Below are positions 50,297 through 58,188 of a stretch of 64,000 nt of DNA, in pieces (the stretch's first letter is position 1; each line of letters begins with the position of its first letter). The notes under the pieces were generated by a model. That model saw only the letters and a list, made by a program, of their open reading frames with translations, was not told the DNA's origin and made no database searches. The translations under genes and the position numbers were made by a program. The stretch spans positions 6,007,501-6,071,500 of the forward strand of contig NZ_CP013949.1 in assembly GCF_000296215.2 (NCBI RefSeq), written 5' to 3'. Origin of the DNA: Bradyrhizobium sp. CCGE-LA001. Lineage in GTDB: Bacteria > Pseudomonadota > Alphaproteobacteria > Rhizobiales > Xanthobacteraceae.

Positions 50297-51508
50297 ATGA
50301 CGGAGCCCGGCGACACAGCAGCCAACGCCTTGGAGGCGCAAGAGATCAAGGCCGGGCTTGTCCGCCTGTTGTCAGCACGGATCCGCGACATCTCGAACGA
50401 CCCCCGGGAGATGCGAGAGGTCGTCTACGAGTTGGCCCGCATCAAGCTTCTGGAACAATTCACCCACGCCGACGCGCGGGAAGCCCGAGAGCTCCAGCAA
50501 GTCCTCGAACGCGCCATTCGGGAGGTCGAACGCGCCTTTGAGCGAAGCGAGAAGACTTTACTGACCAAGGGTGCCGCGGGCCCCGTGGCGAATTCTCCGC
50601 CCGTGAACGTCGCCGTTCCCCCGCCCATTCCGACGCCGACTCCCTTGGCGTCATCAGCCATACCAGTGGCTGCCGAGACGCTGCGGCGTCCTGCCGCACC
50701 GCCAGGATCGCTCGACCAACCCAAGCGGAGCAGTGCTTTCAACTCTCTCGTTCGATTGACGGCCATCCTGCTGCTCATTGCGGGCACCGGCACCGCGATC
50801 GTCTATTGGCCGCGGCTGAAGGCACAGCTAACGGCAAAGCCGCACGTGGCGCAGCCCGAACGTACGCCCAAGAGCCCGGAGGCTCAGCCGACCGCGATTC
50901 CGACTCCCTCGGCAAGCGAGACAGCTGAACGAATGCCGGAGAGCGCAAAGGAGCCGATGCAAGCTGCGCATCCGTCGATGCCCCTGCCGACGACATTCGG
51001 AGTCTACGCCTTGAGCGAGGGCCAGCTCCATGAGCTCAAGCCGGTGCCCGGAAAGATTCCGGACCGGCGCGTCGCGATCTCGGCTGCCATCAACACGCCA
51101 AGCGCGACCACTTTGATGGACGGCGACATCAAATTCATCGTGTTCAGGCCCGACGGGGGCGTCGACGCAAGCGGGACCGAAGTTCGGGTGATCGCGAAAG
51201 TCTCCCGGTCGATGGGCGTCGATGCCACCGGGAAAGCGGCCATGGTCAGCGCGGGCGATTCGTGGGTCATCCGCAGCATGTCCTACCCCTACAAGGTAGG
51301 TCCGATCGACGATCAGTCGAGAATGCTAATGCTTCAACCGGAGCAAGACGGTTTCACGCTCGCGCCCGGCCGTTACGTCGTGGTGGTCAAGGGCATGGGC
51401 TATGACTTCACCGTCGCCGGGACGATCACCGATCCCAATCAATGCGTCGAACGGATCAATGCGGCGAACGGCGCGTTCTACTCGCCCTGCCCGCCGCCCC
51501 GCCGATAG
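50297..51508 (+). CDS. Single-pass membrane protein with coiled N-terminus and periplasmic domain
   Basis: A 403-residue protein. The N-terminal 85 residues are charged and helical (EMREVVYELARIKLLEQFTH, EARELQQVLERAIREVERAF). A Pro-rich linker follows, then one helix near residues 153-172 (LVRLTAILLLIAGTGTAIVY) and a second Pro/Ala-rich linker. The C-terminal domain (TTFGVYALSEGQLHELKPVP, DGFTLAPGRYVVVVKGMGYD) is beta-rich and periplasmic. It has GAFYSPCPPPRR at the end. The layout suggests a protein linking a cytoplasmic coil to a periplasmic domain. The family is not recognised. The ATG at 50297 is chosen over the TTG at 50294. Confidence 0.65.
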   Translation: MTEPGDTAANALEAQEIKAGLVRLLSARIRDISNDPREMREVVYELARIKLLEQFTHADAREARELQQVLERAIREVERAFERSEKTLLTKGAAGPVANSPPVNVAVPPPIPTPTPLASSAIPVAAETLRRPAAPPGSLDQPKRSSAFNSLVRLTAILLLIAGTGTAIVYWPRLKAQLTAKPHVAQPERTPKSPEAQPTAIPTPSASETAERMPESAKEPMQAAHPSMPLPTTFGVYALSEGQLHELKPVPGKIPDRRVAISAAINTPSATTLMDGDIKFIVFRPDGGVDASGTEVRVIAKVSRSMGVDATGKAAMVSAGDSWVIRSMSYPYKVGPIDDQSRMLMLQPEQDGFTLAPGRYVVVVKGMGYDFTVAGTITDPNQCVERINAANGAFYSPCPPPRR

Positions 51509-51521
51509 CGCAGCCCTGGTT

Positions 51522-51800
51522 TCATTTGGCCGGCTTGCTGTCCTTGGGCGCGGCTGCCGGCGTGTCGTCGACCTTGCCGTTGTTGGCGACGCACTTTTGG
51601 AAGTATTCGCGCTGCTCCTTGCCCGTTCCCTTGGCGCTGCCGGCCGCAGGGTTGCCGATCTGCCTGGGCGGAAAAGCTTTCGCCACTGCGGCGTCGCATG
51701 CGCGCGCCACTTCGGCCGTGATGGCCGAAGCCGTCGCCGGCGCGGCCAGCGTCAAAGCACCTGCCAATCCAACCAATGTCCGCAAATTCCTGACCGGCAT
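51522..51800 (-). CDS. Small secreted protein with two cysteines
   Basis: A 92-residue exported protein with a signal peptide (LRTLVGLAGALTLAAPATAS, cut near ASAIT). The mature part is helical with ARACDAAVAKAFPPRQIG and EQREYFQKCVANNG, then an Ala/Pro/Lys tail. Two Cys could pair. It resembles the short PsiF-like or phosphate-starvation-type exported proteins in layout only. It converges on the gene at 50297. Confidence 0.6.
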   Translation of the reverse strand: MPVRNLRTLVGLAGALTLAAPATASAITAEVARACDAAVAKAFPPRQIGNPAAGSAKGTGKEQREYFQKCVANNGKVDDTPAAAPKDSKPAK

Positions 51801-51932
51801 CTCTTCGCTCCTTCAATCCGTGAATGGTTGCCGGGACCATATCAAAAAGGATCGACGCACCAAACGGCAAACCGGCGCAGAATCGTGACGCACCACAGTA
51901 GCCGCTACGTACGGCGCATCGGGAGCGTTGTA

Positions 51933-52358
51933 CTAGCTGTTGAGCTGCGGCGGCTTGAAATCGGGAAAGCGCGTGAGCATTGCGGTCTTGACGAATTTCA
52001 GGTGAGCAATGCTGCTGGCCAATTCCTTGAGCCGGCGCTGGCCGTTCGAGATGTCCGCCGCAAAGAGATCCTGATGATGATTGTCGAGCGGCTCACGCTC
52101 GAGATATTCGTCGGTGCCGTTGCCGAAGGTGACGGACGCACGCGCGAGCGCATCGTCGACACGCCGGTTGAGGCCGGCCTGCTCCCTCTCCGCGTCCTGC
52201 AACGCCGTCTCGATGGCCGCCAGGACGGCACCGATCCGCGCGCGGTCGGTCTCCGCATCACGCTCGGCGGAGCGCGCCTTGAAGGTCTTGTCCTCGCGGC
52301 GGGAGCCGAGAAGATTGTGTGCGCGCGCTCTCAGGAACAGCTGAAACATCTGGGCCAT
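51933..52358 (-). CDS. Small coiled-coil cytoplasmic protein
   Basis: A 141-residue soluble protein with heptad-like helices (ARIGAVLAAIETALQDAERE) and LNRRVDDALARASVTFGNGT, then QRRLKELASSIAHLKFVKTA. It ends RFPDFKPPQLNS. The composition is strongly charged with no Cys. It lies 32 bases downstream of the conserved small protein gene at 52391, likely in one transcript. No family recognised; a small adaptor is possible. Confidence 0.55.
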   Translation of the reverse strand: MAQMFQLFLRARAHNLLGSRREDKTFKARSAERDAETDRARIGAVLAAIETALQDAEREQAGLNRRVDDALARASVTFGNGTDEYLEREPLDNHHQDLFAADISNGQRRLKELASSIAHLKFVKTAMLTRFPDFKPPQLNS

Positions 52359-52390
52359 CCCACCTTCGAGATTCAGGCAGCTACCATCGG

Positions 52391-52681
52391 TCAGACATAG
52401 TTAACAAAGCTTAAATCTTGCGCCTGCGCGGCCTGGCTTCGTGCGATCCAATTCCGCCAGGCGCCTTCGTGCTTGGAATAGAGTTCGAGCCAGCGAATTT
52501 CGCCCGCGGCGGCAGACCTTTCACCGCCACGGATCTTGGCCGCGCCATGAACCGTCTCCTTCGAGGAAGCATCCAGCGCCTCGAACTCCGCCGTCTCCTC
52601 GAGCGAAAGGCCGATCAGAACACGATGCCCTTGGGCATCGATGAAATACCTGCGGGGCGCATTGTGCTTCTGATCAATCAT
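52391..52681 (-). CDS. Small conserved cytoplasmic protein (copy 2)
   Basis: A 96-residue protein, paralogue of the one at 12994-13272. They share HNAPRRYFIDAQGHRVLIGL, EETAEFEALD and WLELYSKHEGAWRNWIA in the same order. The start at 52681 matches the other copy's start and lies inside the end of the tiny membrane protein gene just upstream (8-base overlap), so the two are coupled. Function unknown; soluble. Confidence 0.65.
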   Translation of the reverse strand: MIDQKHNAPRRYFIDAQGHRVLIGLSLEETAEFEALDASSKETVHGAAKIRGGERSAAAGEIRWLELYSKHEGAWRNWIARSQAAQAQDLSFVNYV

Positions 52682-52808
52682 TGGAATGGCCCTCGTTCAT
52701 GATCCAAGGCCCCGGAAGATCTTTCAGCCGCCGATCATAGGCACAAACGAATACAGTCAAAATGAGGCCGCAGCTCGCCGCGCCCAGCAATGCAATCACA
52801 TACGCCAT
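52674..52808 (-). CDS. Tiny membrane protein of 44 residues
   Basis: A 44-residue protein with one helix (AYVIALLGAASCGLILTVFV) followed by CAYDRRLKDLPGPW. It is too short for routine gene calling. Its stop overlaps the start of the conserved small protein gene at 52681 by 8 bases. AGGTAGG lies ahead of the ATG. The tight overlap makes a real gene likely. Unknown function. Confidence 0.5.
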   Translation of the reverse strand: MAYVIALLGAASCGLILTVFVCAYDRRLKDLPGPWIMNEGHSND

Positions 52809-53032
52809 CCACGCCTACCTACGCGAGCCCCGGAAAATCGAGGCGGCCGAACCGTCGCCATGAACCGATACGTTTTTAGGTTGCCTCACCCAAACTCTCA
52901 AGGACGGCGCCAGATTAACCTAACCGCATATGGTTAGTCGCGCTCACCACGACAGCCATTCGGGAATTGGCCGCCACGCCAGACTTGCGATGAGATCAGC
53001 ATGAATTCTCGACGCGCTTCAAATTGTTGCTC

Positions 53033-53080
53033 GAGCATGATCTGGTCGGCAACCGCTGCACACTTTTCCGGATCATGCTC
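53033..53080. repeat. Palindromic repeat (copy 1)
   Basis: A 48-base palindromic repeat with ends GAGCATGATC and GATCATGCTC and a central GCTGCACACTTTTC. It matches the copy at 57414-57462 with a few changes and is the REP-like type spread through Bradyrhizobium genomes. It lies in the gap between two small genes. Confidence 0.85.
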
Positions 53081-53087
53081 CGGCCGA

Positions 53088-53267
53088 TCACGACGACGGG
53101 GGCTGACCCCGGCCAGCTCCCATCGAGGCGGGCGTGTACGGAGCATAGAGACGATATCGTTCCGATCGCTTGCGCGAGCGCCACGCGCGCACGCCATAGC
53201 CGCAACAAAAGCCTGCTACGAAAATCGAGATCAGAACAAGAATTGCCAACATCTGGAATGTTCCCAT
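53088..53267 (-). CDS. Tiny membrane protein with GYxxRAWR motif (copy 2)
   Basis: A 59-residue protein with one helix (MLAILVLISIFVAGFCCG), then GYGVRAWRSRKRSERYRL, which matches the GYALRAWR protein at 13332-13499. The ATG at 53267 is chosen (GGAGG about 13 bases ahead); 53288 and 53252 are also possible. As in the other copy, the conserved small protein gene lies downstream on the same strand. Here a palindromic repeat and a second tiny gene lie between. Function unknown. Confidence 0.5.
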   Translation of the reverse strand: MGTFQMLAILVLISIFVAGFCCGYGVRAWRSRKRSERYRLYAPYTPASMGAGRGQPPSS

Positions 53268-53816
53268 TTTTCGGAACGTTCCTCCCATCCTATTTCATCG
53301 TGTCGTCGTCACGACTTCAAGATCGATACCGCTGAAACATTTGTCAGACGAAGATGAAGTTTGTGCAACGTGGTGCTCGAAAATTGGTCGTCGCGCGAGA
53401 AGCGAGGGGCCGAAAGAACGGCGGAAATCTCTCATCGTTCGAGAGCGAAATCCAGCCGGGCGATGTTAATCCGCGTTCATGTCGGCAAGAGAGCAAGCCG
53501 CAAGCGCGCCACGATCGAGCACGTCTGCACCGGCGTAACGAGGTCTTTGATGCAGTTTCGAATGCGCATGTGCCGGCGATCGCCGACGGCATCGACGTAG
53601 CCCCGTGGTTATACGGAGCCTCATGCCGCAATTTCATCGCGGTAAGGTTGAGCAGTTAGCTTAATCCGCGTTGTTTGTTGCGAACTCTCGCGCTTGGCTT
53701 ATCCATCCTTCGCACCGGGCTCCCCCAAGCCCGGCCCCACCCAAGCAAAGCCGTCGAGCGAACATGGGTCCGCTTGGCGGCTTTGTCCTTGTGTCGATGA
53801 GAGGATCGTTTCAGTT
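53268..53816. other. Gene-poor gap
   Basis: About 550 bases. A 101-residue frame on the plus strand (53354-53659) and an antisense one are open but have no family, no good ribosome site and a non-protein-like composition, so neither is called. The remaining sequence shows no hairpin or repeat. Confidence 0.35.
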
Positions 53817-53990
53817 ATGGCGCGTAAGCCCTGGTCGTTCAAGGAAGACCGCAAGCTCATGGAGCTGGCGAAATCTTCGGCTTCGCTGGAAGAGGCGGTG
53901 AAAGCTCTTGGGCGCTCGCCTGATGCGATCAAGCGCATGGCCTTGCGGCTTGGTCTTTCGCTAAAGTCGAAGGCGGGCAAGAAAGGCTAA
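53817..53990 (+). CDS. Small SANT/Myb-like DNA-binding protein
   Basis: A 57-residue protein starting at ATG 53817. It has the one-domain SANT/Myb-like plan: KPWSFKEDRKLMELAKSSAS, LEEAVKALGRSPDAIKRMAL, then RLGLSLKSKAGKKG. W, ED and the LGRSxxAIKxMAxxLG helix are in the expected places. Basic overall. It would bind DNA as a small regulator; target unknown. Similar short proteins are numerous in Bradyrhizobium. Confidence 0.65.
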   Translation: MARKPWSFKEDRKLMELAKSSASLEEAVKALGRSPDAIKRMALRLGLSLKSKAGKKG

Positions 53991-54132
53991 CCTCGAAGCA
54001 GTGCACCGAGGATGCGCGGCATTCCTCGTCAGTCGTCGCGTTCCCCTTGCAGTTCGTTGCAGCCTCAGTTTCCCAGATGGAACCGAAGGGACGATCGGGT
54101 GTTGTTCCAGACTTCACTCGTGAGGTCTGGCA

Positions 54133-54282
54133 GTGGCAAATTTCGTCATTTCCACAATGCTGGTTTGGCTGGCGATCAACATCGCCTTCGTGGTGCTTCG
54201 TCTGCTGGCCACCCGCGATCCCGCTACGCCCGGGATCGACAGGTCCAGCCAACCAGAGACCATTACGGTTCACCCTCGGTGA
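54133..54282 (+). CDS. Tiny membrane protein of 49 residues
   Basis: A 49-residue protein starting with GTG 54133 (GAGG about eight bases ahead). One helix (ISTMLVWLAINIAFVVLRLL) is followed by a polar tail with TRDPATPGIDRSSQPE. The helix resembles the first helix of the protein at 9814-10110, and both begin with GTG-GC. It is too short for routine gene calling. Unknown function. Confidence 0.45.
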   Translation: MANFVISTMLVWLAINIAFVVLRLLATRDPATPGIDRSSQPETITVHPR

Positions 54283-54433
54283 GCGCCGATTGAGGCCCCG
54301 CCCTCGCTTTGCGTCTTCTCCGGGAGGCATCCCGGGACGGCCGCCCTCCACCCGCACCGCCCGTTAAACCCTATCTTAGCCTCGGCCGGTTACGATCAAT
54401 CTCCTCGGCTCTCCTGATTTCCTGCCGGACCGG

Positions 54434-56026
54434 ATGAGATTGCACCGACCAAACCTGCCGTTTGCGGCGCTCGTGCTTGCGAGCACGATGGCGTTCGGCC
54501 TGGCGGGACACTTCGCGGCAGAGGCCGTCATTCACCAGCAGCAGGCGCATCAACTCAACGAGCTGACCGAGGTCGTCCTGCGCCGTTCCGAGTTTGCGGT
54601 CGATTTTGCCGCGGCCAGCCTGGACGATCTCGCCAGGCGCAATCTCGCCAGCTGCGATCCTTCGGCGCTGCAAGCCACCCGCCTTCACGTCTACCAGCGT
54701 TCGGCGATCAAGGATGTTCGCCTCGTCAAACCGGATGGCTCGGTGATCTGCTCGGCCTATTCCGAGACGCTCGAATTCGACAAGGGATGGATGGATCGCC
54801 GCGATATGCTGCCTTCGCACGACAGCGCGCTTTCGCTGTTTCGCGTCGAGCAGTTCGGCGGCGACGCCTTGGGCGTGCTGACGGACGTCAACGACAGCTC
54901 CGCTCTGGTGGCCATCGTCGGCATCAACGCCAGCCTGTTCGACATCATGCCCGCCGAACTGCGCGCACACAGCGAGGTGAGGCTCGCCTTGAGCCGCGGT
55001 GAGAAGCTCGGAGCATTCCAGACTGACGCCGGTAAGCCCCTGGTAGATCCTGTCAATTTCGACAGGAGTTCTGCGCATTTCCCGCTTCATGCCACGATCA
55101 GGCTCGAGCGCGCGGTCCTTTCGAGCTGGAACAACGAAGCTTATTGGCCCATCCTCGCCGTCGCGCTTGGACTTGGCGCAATGTTCGGCATCCTGCTGGC
55201 GCGCAGCCGCCGCATGGAGGGGCCTGTCGCCGATCTCGATCGGGCGCTGGCGGCCGGCGAGTTCAAGCCATACTACCAACCGATCTTCGACCTCAGGACA
55301 GGTCAGATCAGAGGCTGCGAGATACTGGCGCGCTGGCTGCGCCGGGACGGCTCGGTCGTCCCGCCGATGAACTTCATTCCGCTCGCCGAATCCAGCGGAC
55401 GCATCCAGGCAATGACCTGGCAGATCCTGGAATCGGCGCTTGCCGAGCTGAGGCCGTTGCTGAGAGCAGACAAGAATTTCAAGATGTCCTTGAACGTCGT
55501 GCCCAGGCAGCTCCTGAGTGCAGGCTTCGTCGAAACGCTGCGCCGCAAGGTTCTGACGGCACGGGTCTCCGCACGCCAGATCGTGGTCGAGATCACCGAG
55601 CGCGACGAGCTCGACGATCTCGCGCGTGCCGCTTCTGTCGTCGCCGAGCTGCGCGACCATGGCTTCCGCGTCGCCATCGACGACGTTGGCGTCGGCCATA
55701 GCGGGCTGTCTCGTCTGAAGGGCCTCGGCGCCGACATGATCAAGATCGACAAGTTCTTCGTGGACACGATCACCGTGGACGCATCGACGACGACGATCGT
55801 GGAAATGCTGGTGGCGCTGGCCAGGGACCTCCATATGACCGTGATCGCGGAAGGCATCGAGACGGAGGAGCAGCTCCGCGCCCTGGTCACATCGGGCGTG
55901 GAAGAGGGCCAGGGCTATCTCGTGGCGCCGCCTTTGCCGCTCGCCAAATTCAACGAGCTCGTCGAGGGACGCGGAGTGGCGCAGTCGGATGCGGCAGCCG
56001 CCACCAGCACGGCCTTGGTGGCCTGA
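54434..56026 (+). CDS. CSS-motif EAL-domain cyclic-di-GMP phosphodiesterase
   Basis: A 530-residue inner-membrane enzyme. Helix one (residues 10-26) and helix two (236-257) enclose a periplasmic domain of the CSS type, with cysteines in ASCDPSALQA and SVICSAYSETL that can pair under oxidising conditions. The C-terminal EAL domain keeps the catalytic set: EIL (GCEILARWL, where EAL is usual), the N of NVVPRQL, EITERDE, AIDDVGVGHSG, MIKIDKFF, AEGIETEEQ and EEGQGY. It should hydrolyse cyclic-di-GMP, with activity set by periplasmic redox state, as in the PdeC/YjcC group. In this location it could tune polysaccharide production or motility. Confidence 0.9.
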   Translation: MRLHRPNLPFAALVLASTMAFGLAGHFAAEAVIHQQQAHQLNELTEVVLRRSEFAVDFAAASLDDLARRNLASCDPSALQATRLHVYQRSAIKDVRLVKPDGSVICSAYSETLEFDKGWMDRRDMLPSHDSALSLFRVEQFGGDALGVLTDVNDSSALVAIVGINASLFDIMPAELRAHSEVRLALSRGEKLGAFQTDAGKPLVDPVNFDRSSAHFPLHATIRLERAVLSSWNNEAYWPILAVALGLGAMFGILLARSRRMEGPVADLDRALAAGEFKPYYQPIFDLRTGQIRGCEILARWLRRDGSVVPPMNFIPLAESSGRIQAMTWQILESALAELRPLLRADKNFKMSLNVVPRQLLSAGFVETLRRKVLTARVSARQIVVEITERDELDDLARAASVVAELRDHGFRVAIDDVGVGHSGLSRLKGLGADMIKIDKFFVDTITVDASTTTIVEMLVALARDLHMTVIAEGIETEEQLRALVTSGVEEGQGYLVAPPLPLAKFNELVEGRGVAQSDAAAATSTALVA

Positions 56027-56085
56027 CTTTAACGATAATTTCGGCTTTCGAACCTGAGCGGCGATCAACCCTGTATGTTGGCGCC

Positions 56086-56451
56086 ATGCGCAGGAACCAC
56101 CTCATAGCAGCCGCGAGCATCTGTCTTGCCCTGATCATCTACGCCACGCTGGCGAAGCTGGCGGGGCGACCCGCGCTCATGGGGCACCACGAGGCCTACT
56201 GGATCGTGGTGATCGAACGCTTCAGCGCCTATGGTCTGCTCGGCTTCCTTCTGTCCTTCCTGCTGCCCGGACGGCTCGCTCTGGCTTGCTCGCTCGTCAT
56301 CGCGGTCGCCATGGGGTTGGAGGTGATGCAATCGTTCATCCCCGACCGCGATCCGGGCTTCCTCGACGTGCTGCAGAAGGCGGCAGGAGGAACCGTCGGC
56401 GTCATGCTCGCCCAGATGATCCTGGCGTTCTTGCCCCGCCCGCCGTCCTGA
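56086..56451 (+). CDS. VanZ-like family membrane protein
   Basis: A 121-residue protein with four helices, the size and pattern of VanZ-like proteins: NHLIAAASICLALIIYATLA, then YWIVVIERFSAYGLLGFLLS, LALACSLVIAVAMGLEVMQS and FIPDRDPGFLDVLQKAAGGT. The E of GLEVMQSFIPDR is conserved in the family. Function is not established for most members. It is 59 bases after the EAL gene on the same strand and may share its transcript. Confidence 0.75.
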   Translation: MRRNHLIAAASICLALIIYATLAKLAGRPALMGHHEAYWIVVIERFSAYGLLGFLLSFLLPGRLALACSLVIAVAMGLEVMQSFIPDRDPGFLDVLQKAAGGTVGVMLAQMILAFLPRPPS

Positions 56452-56501
56452 AGCAGCCGGCCTCGTCCCAGCGCGACGAGCGGCGCCGCACGACCCGGCG
56501 C

Positions 56502-56948
56502 CTACTTCATCATCTGGCCGCGCAACTCACCGCCCGGGTTCGCGGCGGTATGGATGTTCGCGTACCACTTTCCAGCCAGCAGATCTGCGGCCTGCGCCTC
56601 GGTGAGCGTGGCGCTGCCCTGGATCGGGCTTTCCACCGTCTTGAACGGCAGGGCGATGCCGGCGTTCTTGCCGGCCTCGCCGGGTCCATGAAAATGCGCC
56701 CCCAGGACCGGCCCCGTCAATCCGGCATAGGTGACGACGAAAGTTAGAGTCTTCGTTTCAGTGTCGTAGCTCGCCTCGGCCTTGCCCGACCCCGTCGAGC
56801 TGTTCGGAGGCACTTCATTGCTTCCCTTGAGCTCGGCTCGCAACTTCACGATCTCCGCAACTGCGCTTCCGCTCATTGCGATGACGCTTCCAATCAGCGC
56901 GAGCGTCCCCAGCAGCGCCACCGACGGCCGACAGACGGCTTTGACCAT
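56502..56948 (-). CDS. Secreted CHRD-domain protein
   Basis: A 148-residue exported protein with signal peptide VALLGTLALIGSVIAMSGSA (cut before EIVKL) and one CHRD domain: LRAELKGSNEVPPNSSTGSG, TLTFVVTYAGLTGPVLGAHF and WYANIHTAANPGGELRGQMM. The ATG at 56948 follows a strong AGGAGGAG. CHRD proteins are exported and often linked to stress or surface layers; function is not settled. A longer frame reaching 57332 is rejected because it lacks a signal start. It converges on the VanZ-like gene. Confidence 0.85.
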   Translation of the reverse strand: MVKAVCRPSVALLGTLALIGSVIAMSGSAVAEIVKLRAELKGSNEVPPNSSTGSGKAEASYDTETKTLTFVVTYAGLTGPVLGAHFHGPGEAGKNAGIALPFKTVESPIQGSATLTEAQAADLLAGKWYANIHTAANPGGELRGQMMK

Positions 56949-57088
56949 GCACTCCTCCTGCGGATTCCACGCCCCATCGCGATCGAACACCGACGCCGGC
57001 GGGAAATTCCATCGCAGCAGCTTATGATGATTCGGAAGGACGATCGCGGGAATTAGCCGCCGCAGGCGAAGGGCCGGAACGGCAGAAG

Positions 57089-57373
57089 CTAGGCCGCCCC
57101 GCGCCTGTTGTGGAACTCGGAGGGAGCCAGCAATGCAGCCATCTGCCGGTGGGTGTCGTGCAGCGCTTCGATGGCGCAGTCGAGATCGAAATCCGCCTCG
57201 CGAACGGATGCGAAGAACCTCGCCGTCAGTGCCAGATCGAGCTTGACGCGCGTCGTCCCGTCGCGGCTCTTGCGACGATCGAGCGACAGATTGATGGCGA
57301 GATCCCTGGCGGCCATTGCGCCGCAGCCGCACAGCGCGCCGAGTTCATCGTATGACATCCAGATTTGAGGCAT
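57089..57373 (-). CDS. Small conserved hypothetical protein
   Basis: A 94-residue soluble protein. The start at 57373 (GGTGGAAG ahead) begins MPQIWMSYDELGALCGCGAM. The middle has LSLDRRKSRDGTTRVKLDLA, and the end AIEALHDTHRQMAALLAPSE. The N-terminus with its cysteine-rich ALCGCGA resembles a helix-turn-helix type start (a YDELGALCG pattern), so DNA binding is possible. No family is certain. An upstream frame of 24 more residues runs into the palindromic repeat and is rejected. Confidence 0.65.
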   Translation of the reverse strand: MPQIWMSYDELGALCGCGAMAARDLAINLSLDRRKSRDGTTRVKLDLALTARFFASVREADFDLDCAIEALHDTHRQMAALLAPSEFHNRRGAA

Positions 57374-57413
57374 GTTCTTCCACCACACTTGATCGACCGC
57401 CAGACCATTGTTT

Positions 57414-57462
57414 GAGCATGATCTTTTCGGAAAGCCGCTGCACACTTTTCCGGATCATGCTC
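57414..57462. repeat. Palindromic repeat (copy 2)
   Basis: A 49-base palindromic repeat with the ends GAGCATGATC and GATCATGCTC, matching the copy at 53033-53080. It lies just before the start of the small hypothetical gene on the minus strand. Confidence 0.88.
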
Positions 57463-57596
57463 TATCCCTCGCCTTCTAAAGGCAGGGTTGCTGCGACGCG
57501 GCGGCGGCGCGATTTCGAGACAGCAGCGTCAACGCAACCCTAATCCTGGCGGCAGGTGCGAGCGCGGGGCCTTGCGGATCCTCGTCGATCCGGCTG

Positions 57597-58049
57597 TCAC
57601 CTGAGCGGACCTGCCGGGAACGGATGTCGCGGCCGGGACCGGCTGTCGAGTCCCCTCGGCAGCTTGTCGGCCTTGAGCTTCACGACCTCGCACCGGGCGC
57701 CGTCGTCATCCCGTGCATCTTCCTGGCTGTAGATCAGCGTCGCTTCGAACATCAAGCCGGGCGCTTCCCGGGCCGTTCCCGAACACGTCGCCATCGCACC
57801 GGTACATATGCCGGAAAGGCTGACTTCGACCTCGTCGCGCCCGAACAGCGTCGACGGCCCCTCGGCGTGCCGGCGCGTGGTTAGCACGGCCGTGAAACGC
57901 CGATCGTCATCGAATTGATATGAGCCGCCATAGGTGAAGAAGCTGTCGCTGCCCGAAATCCGCCCCTCCGCCAGATGGACGATGCCGGTGCCCTGGCCGT
58001 GCGGCGTCCTGAACCAGGCAGCGTATTTGCCTTCTCGCATCGAAATCAT
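57597..58049 (-). CDS. GrlR-like small regulatory protein
   Basis: A 150-residue protein that begins MISMREGKYAAWFRTPHGQG, then TGIVHLAEGRISGSDSFFTY and SYQFDDDRRFTAVLTTRRHA, the pattern of the GrlR family (a beta-barrel-like negative regulator). The start may be 58049 or 58040. The C-terminal part (KLKADKLPRGLDSRSRPRHP) is extra and basic. GrlR acts on type III secretion in enteric bacteria, but here no secretion genes are near, so another role is likely. Confidence 0.7.
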   Translation of the reverse strand: MISMREGKYAAWFRTPHGQGTGIVHLAEGRISGSDSFFTYGGSYQFDDDRRFTAVLTTRRHAEGPSTLFGRDEVEVSLSGICTGAMATCSGTAREAPGLMFEATLIYSQEDARDDDGARCEVVKLKADKLPRGLDSRSRPRHPFPAGPLR

Positions 58050-58188
58050 CCGTCGTAAAATTCACTGGTATCTGCAACCAAATCTGGGGCGCGACAATGA
58101 CCAACGCAGCGCGCGTCTTCCAACGGTTAACACGCTGCAAAACCGACCGATCAAATTGCTGCCGACGTCGAATGGCGCGGCAGCGGTC

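Noticed and set aside
53354..53659. Plus-strand open frame of 101 residues
   Set aside because: It has no ribosome site, no family and a competing antisense frame; the composition is not protein-like.
54371..56068. Long minus-strand open frame (565 residues)
   Set aside because: It lies opposite the EAL phosphodiesterase gene and reads as Arg/His/Asp-rich low-complexity sequence, an antisense shadow of a GC-rich gene.
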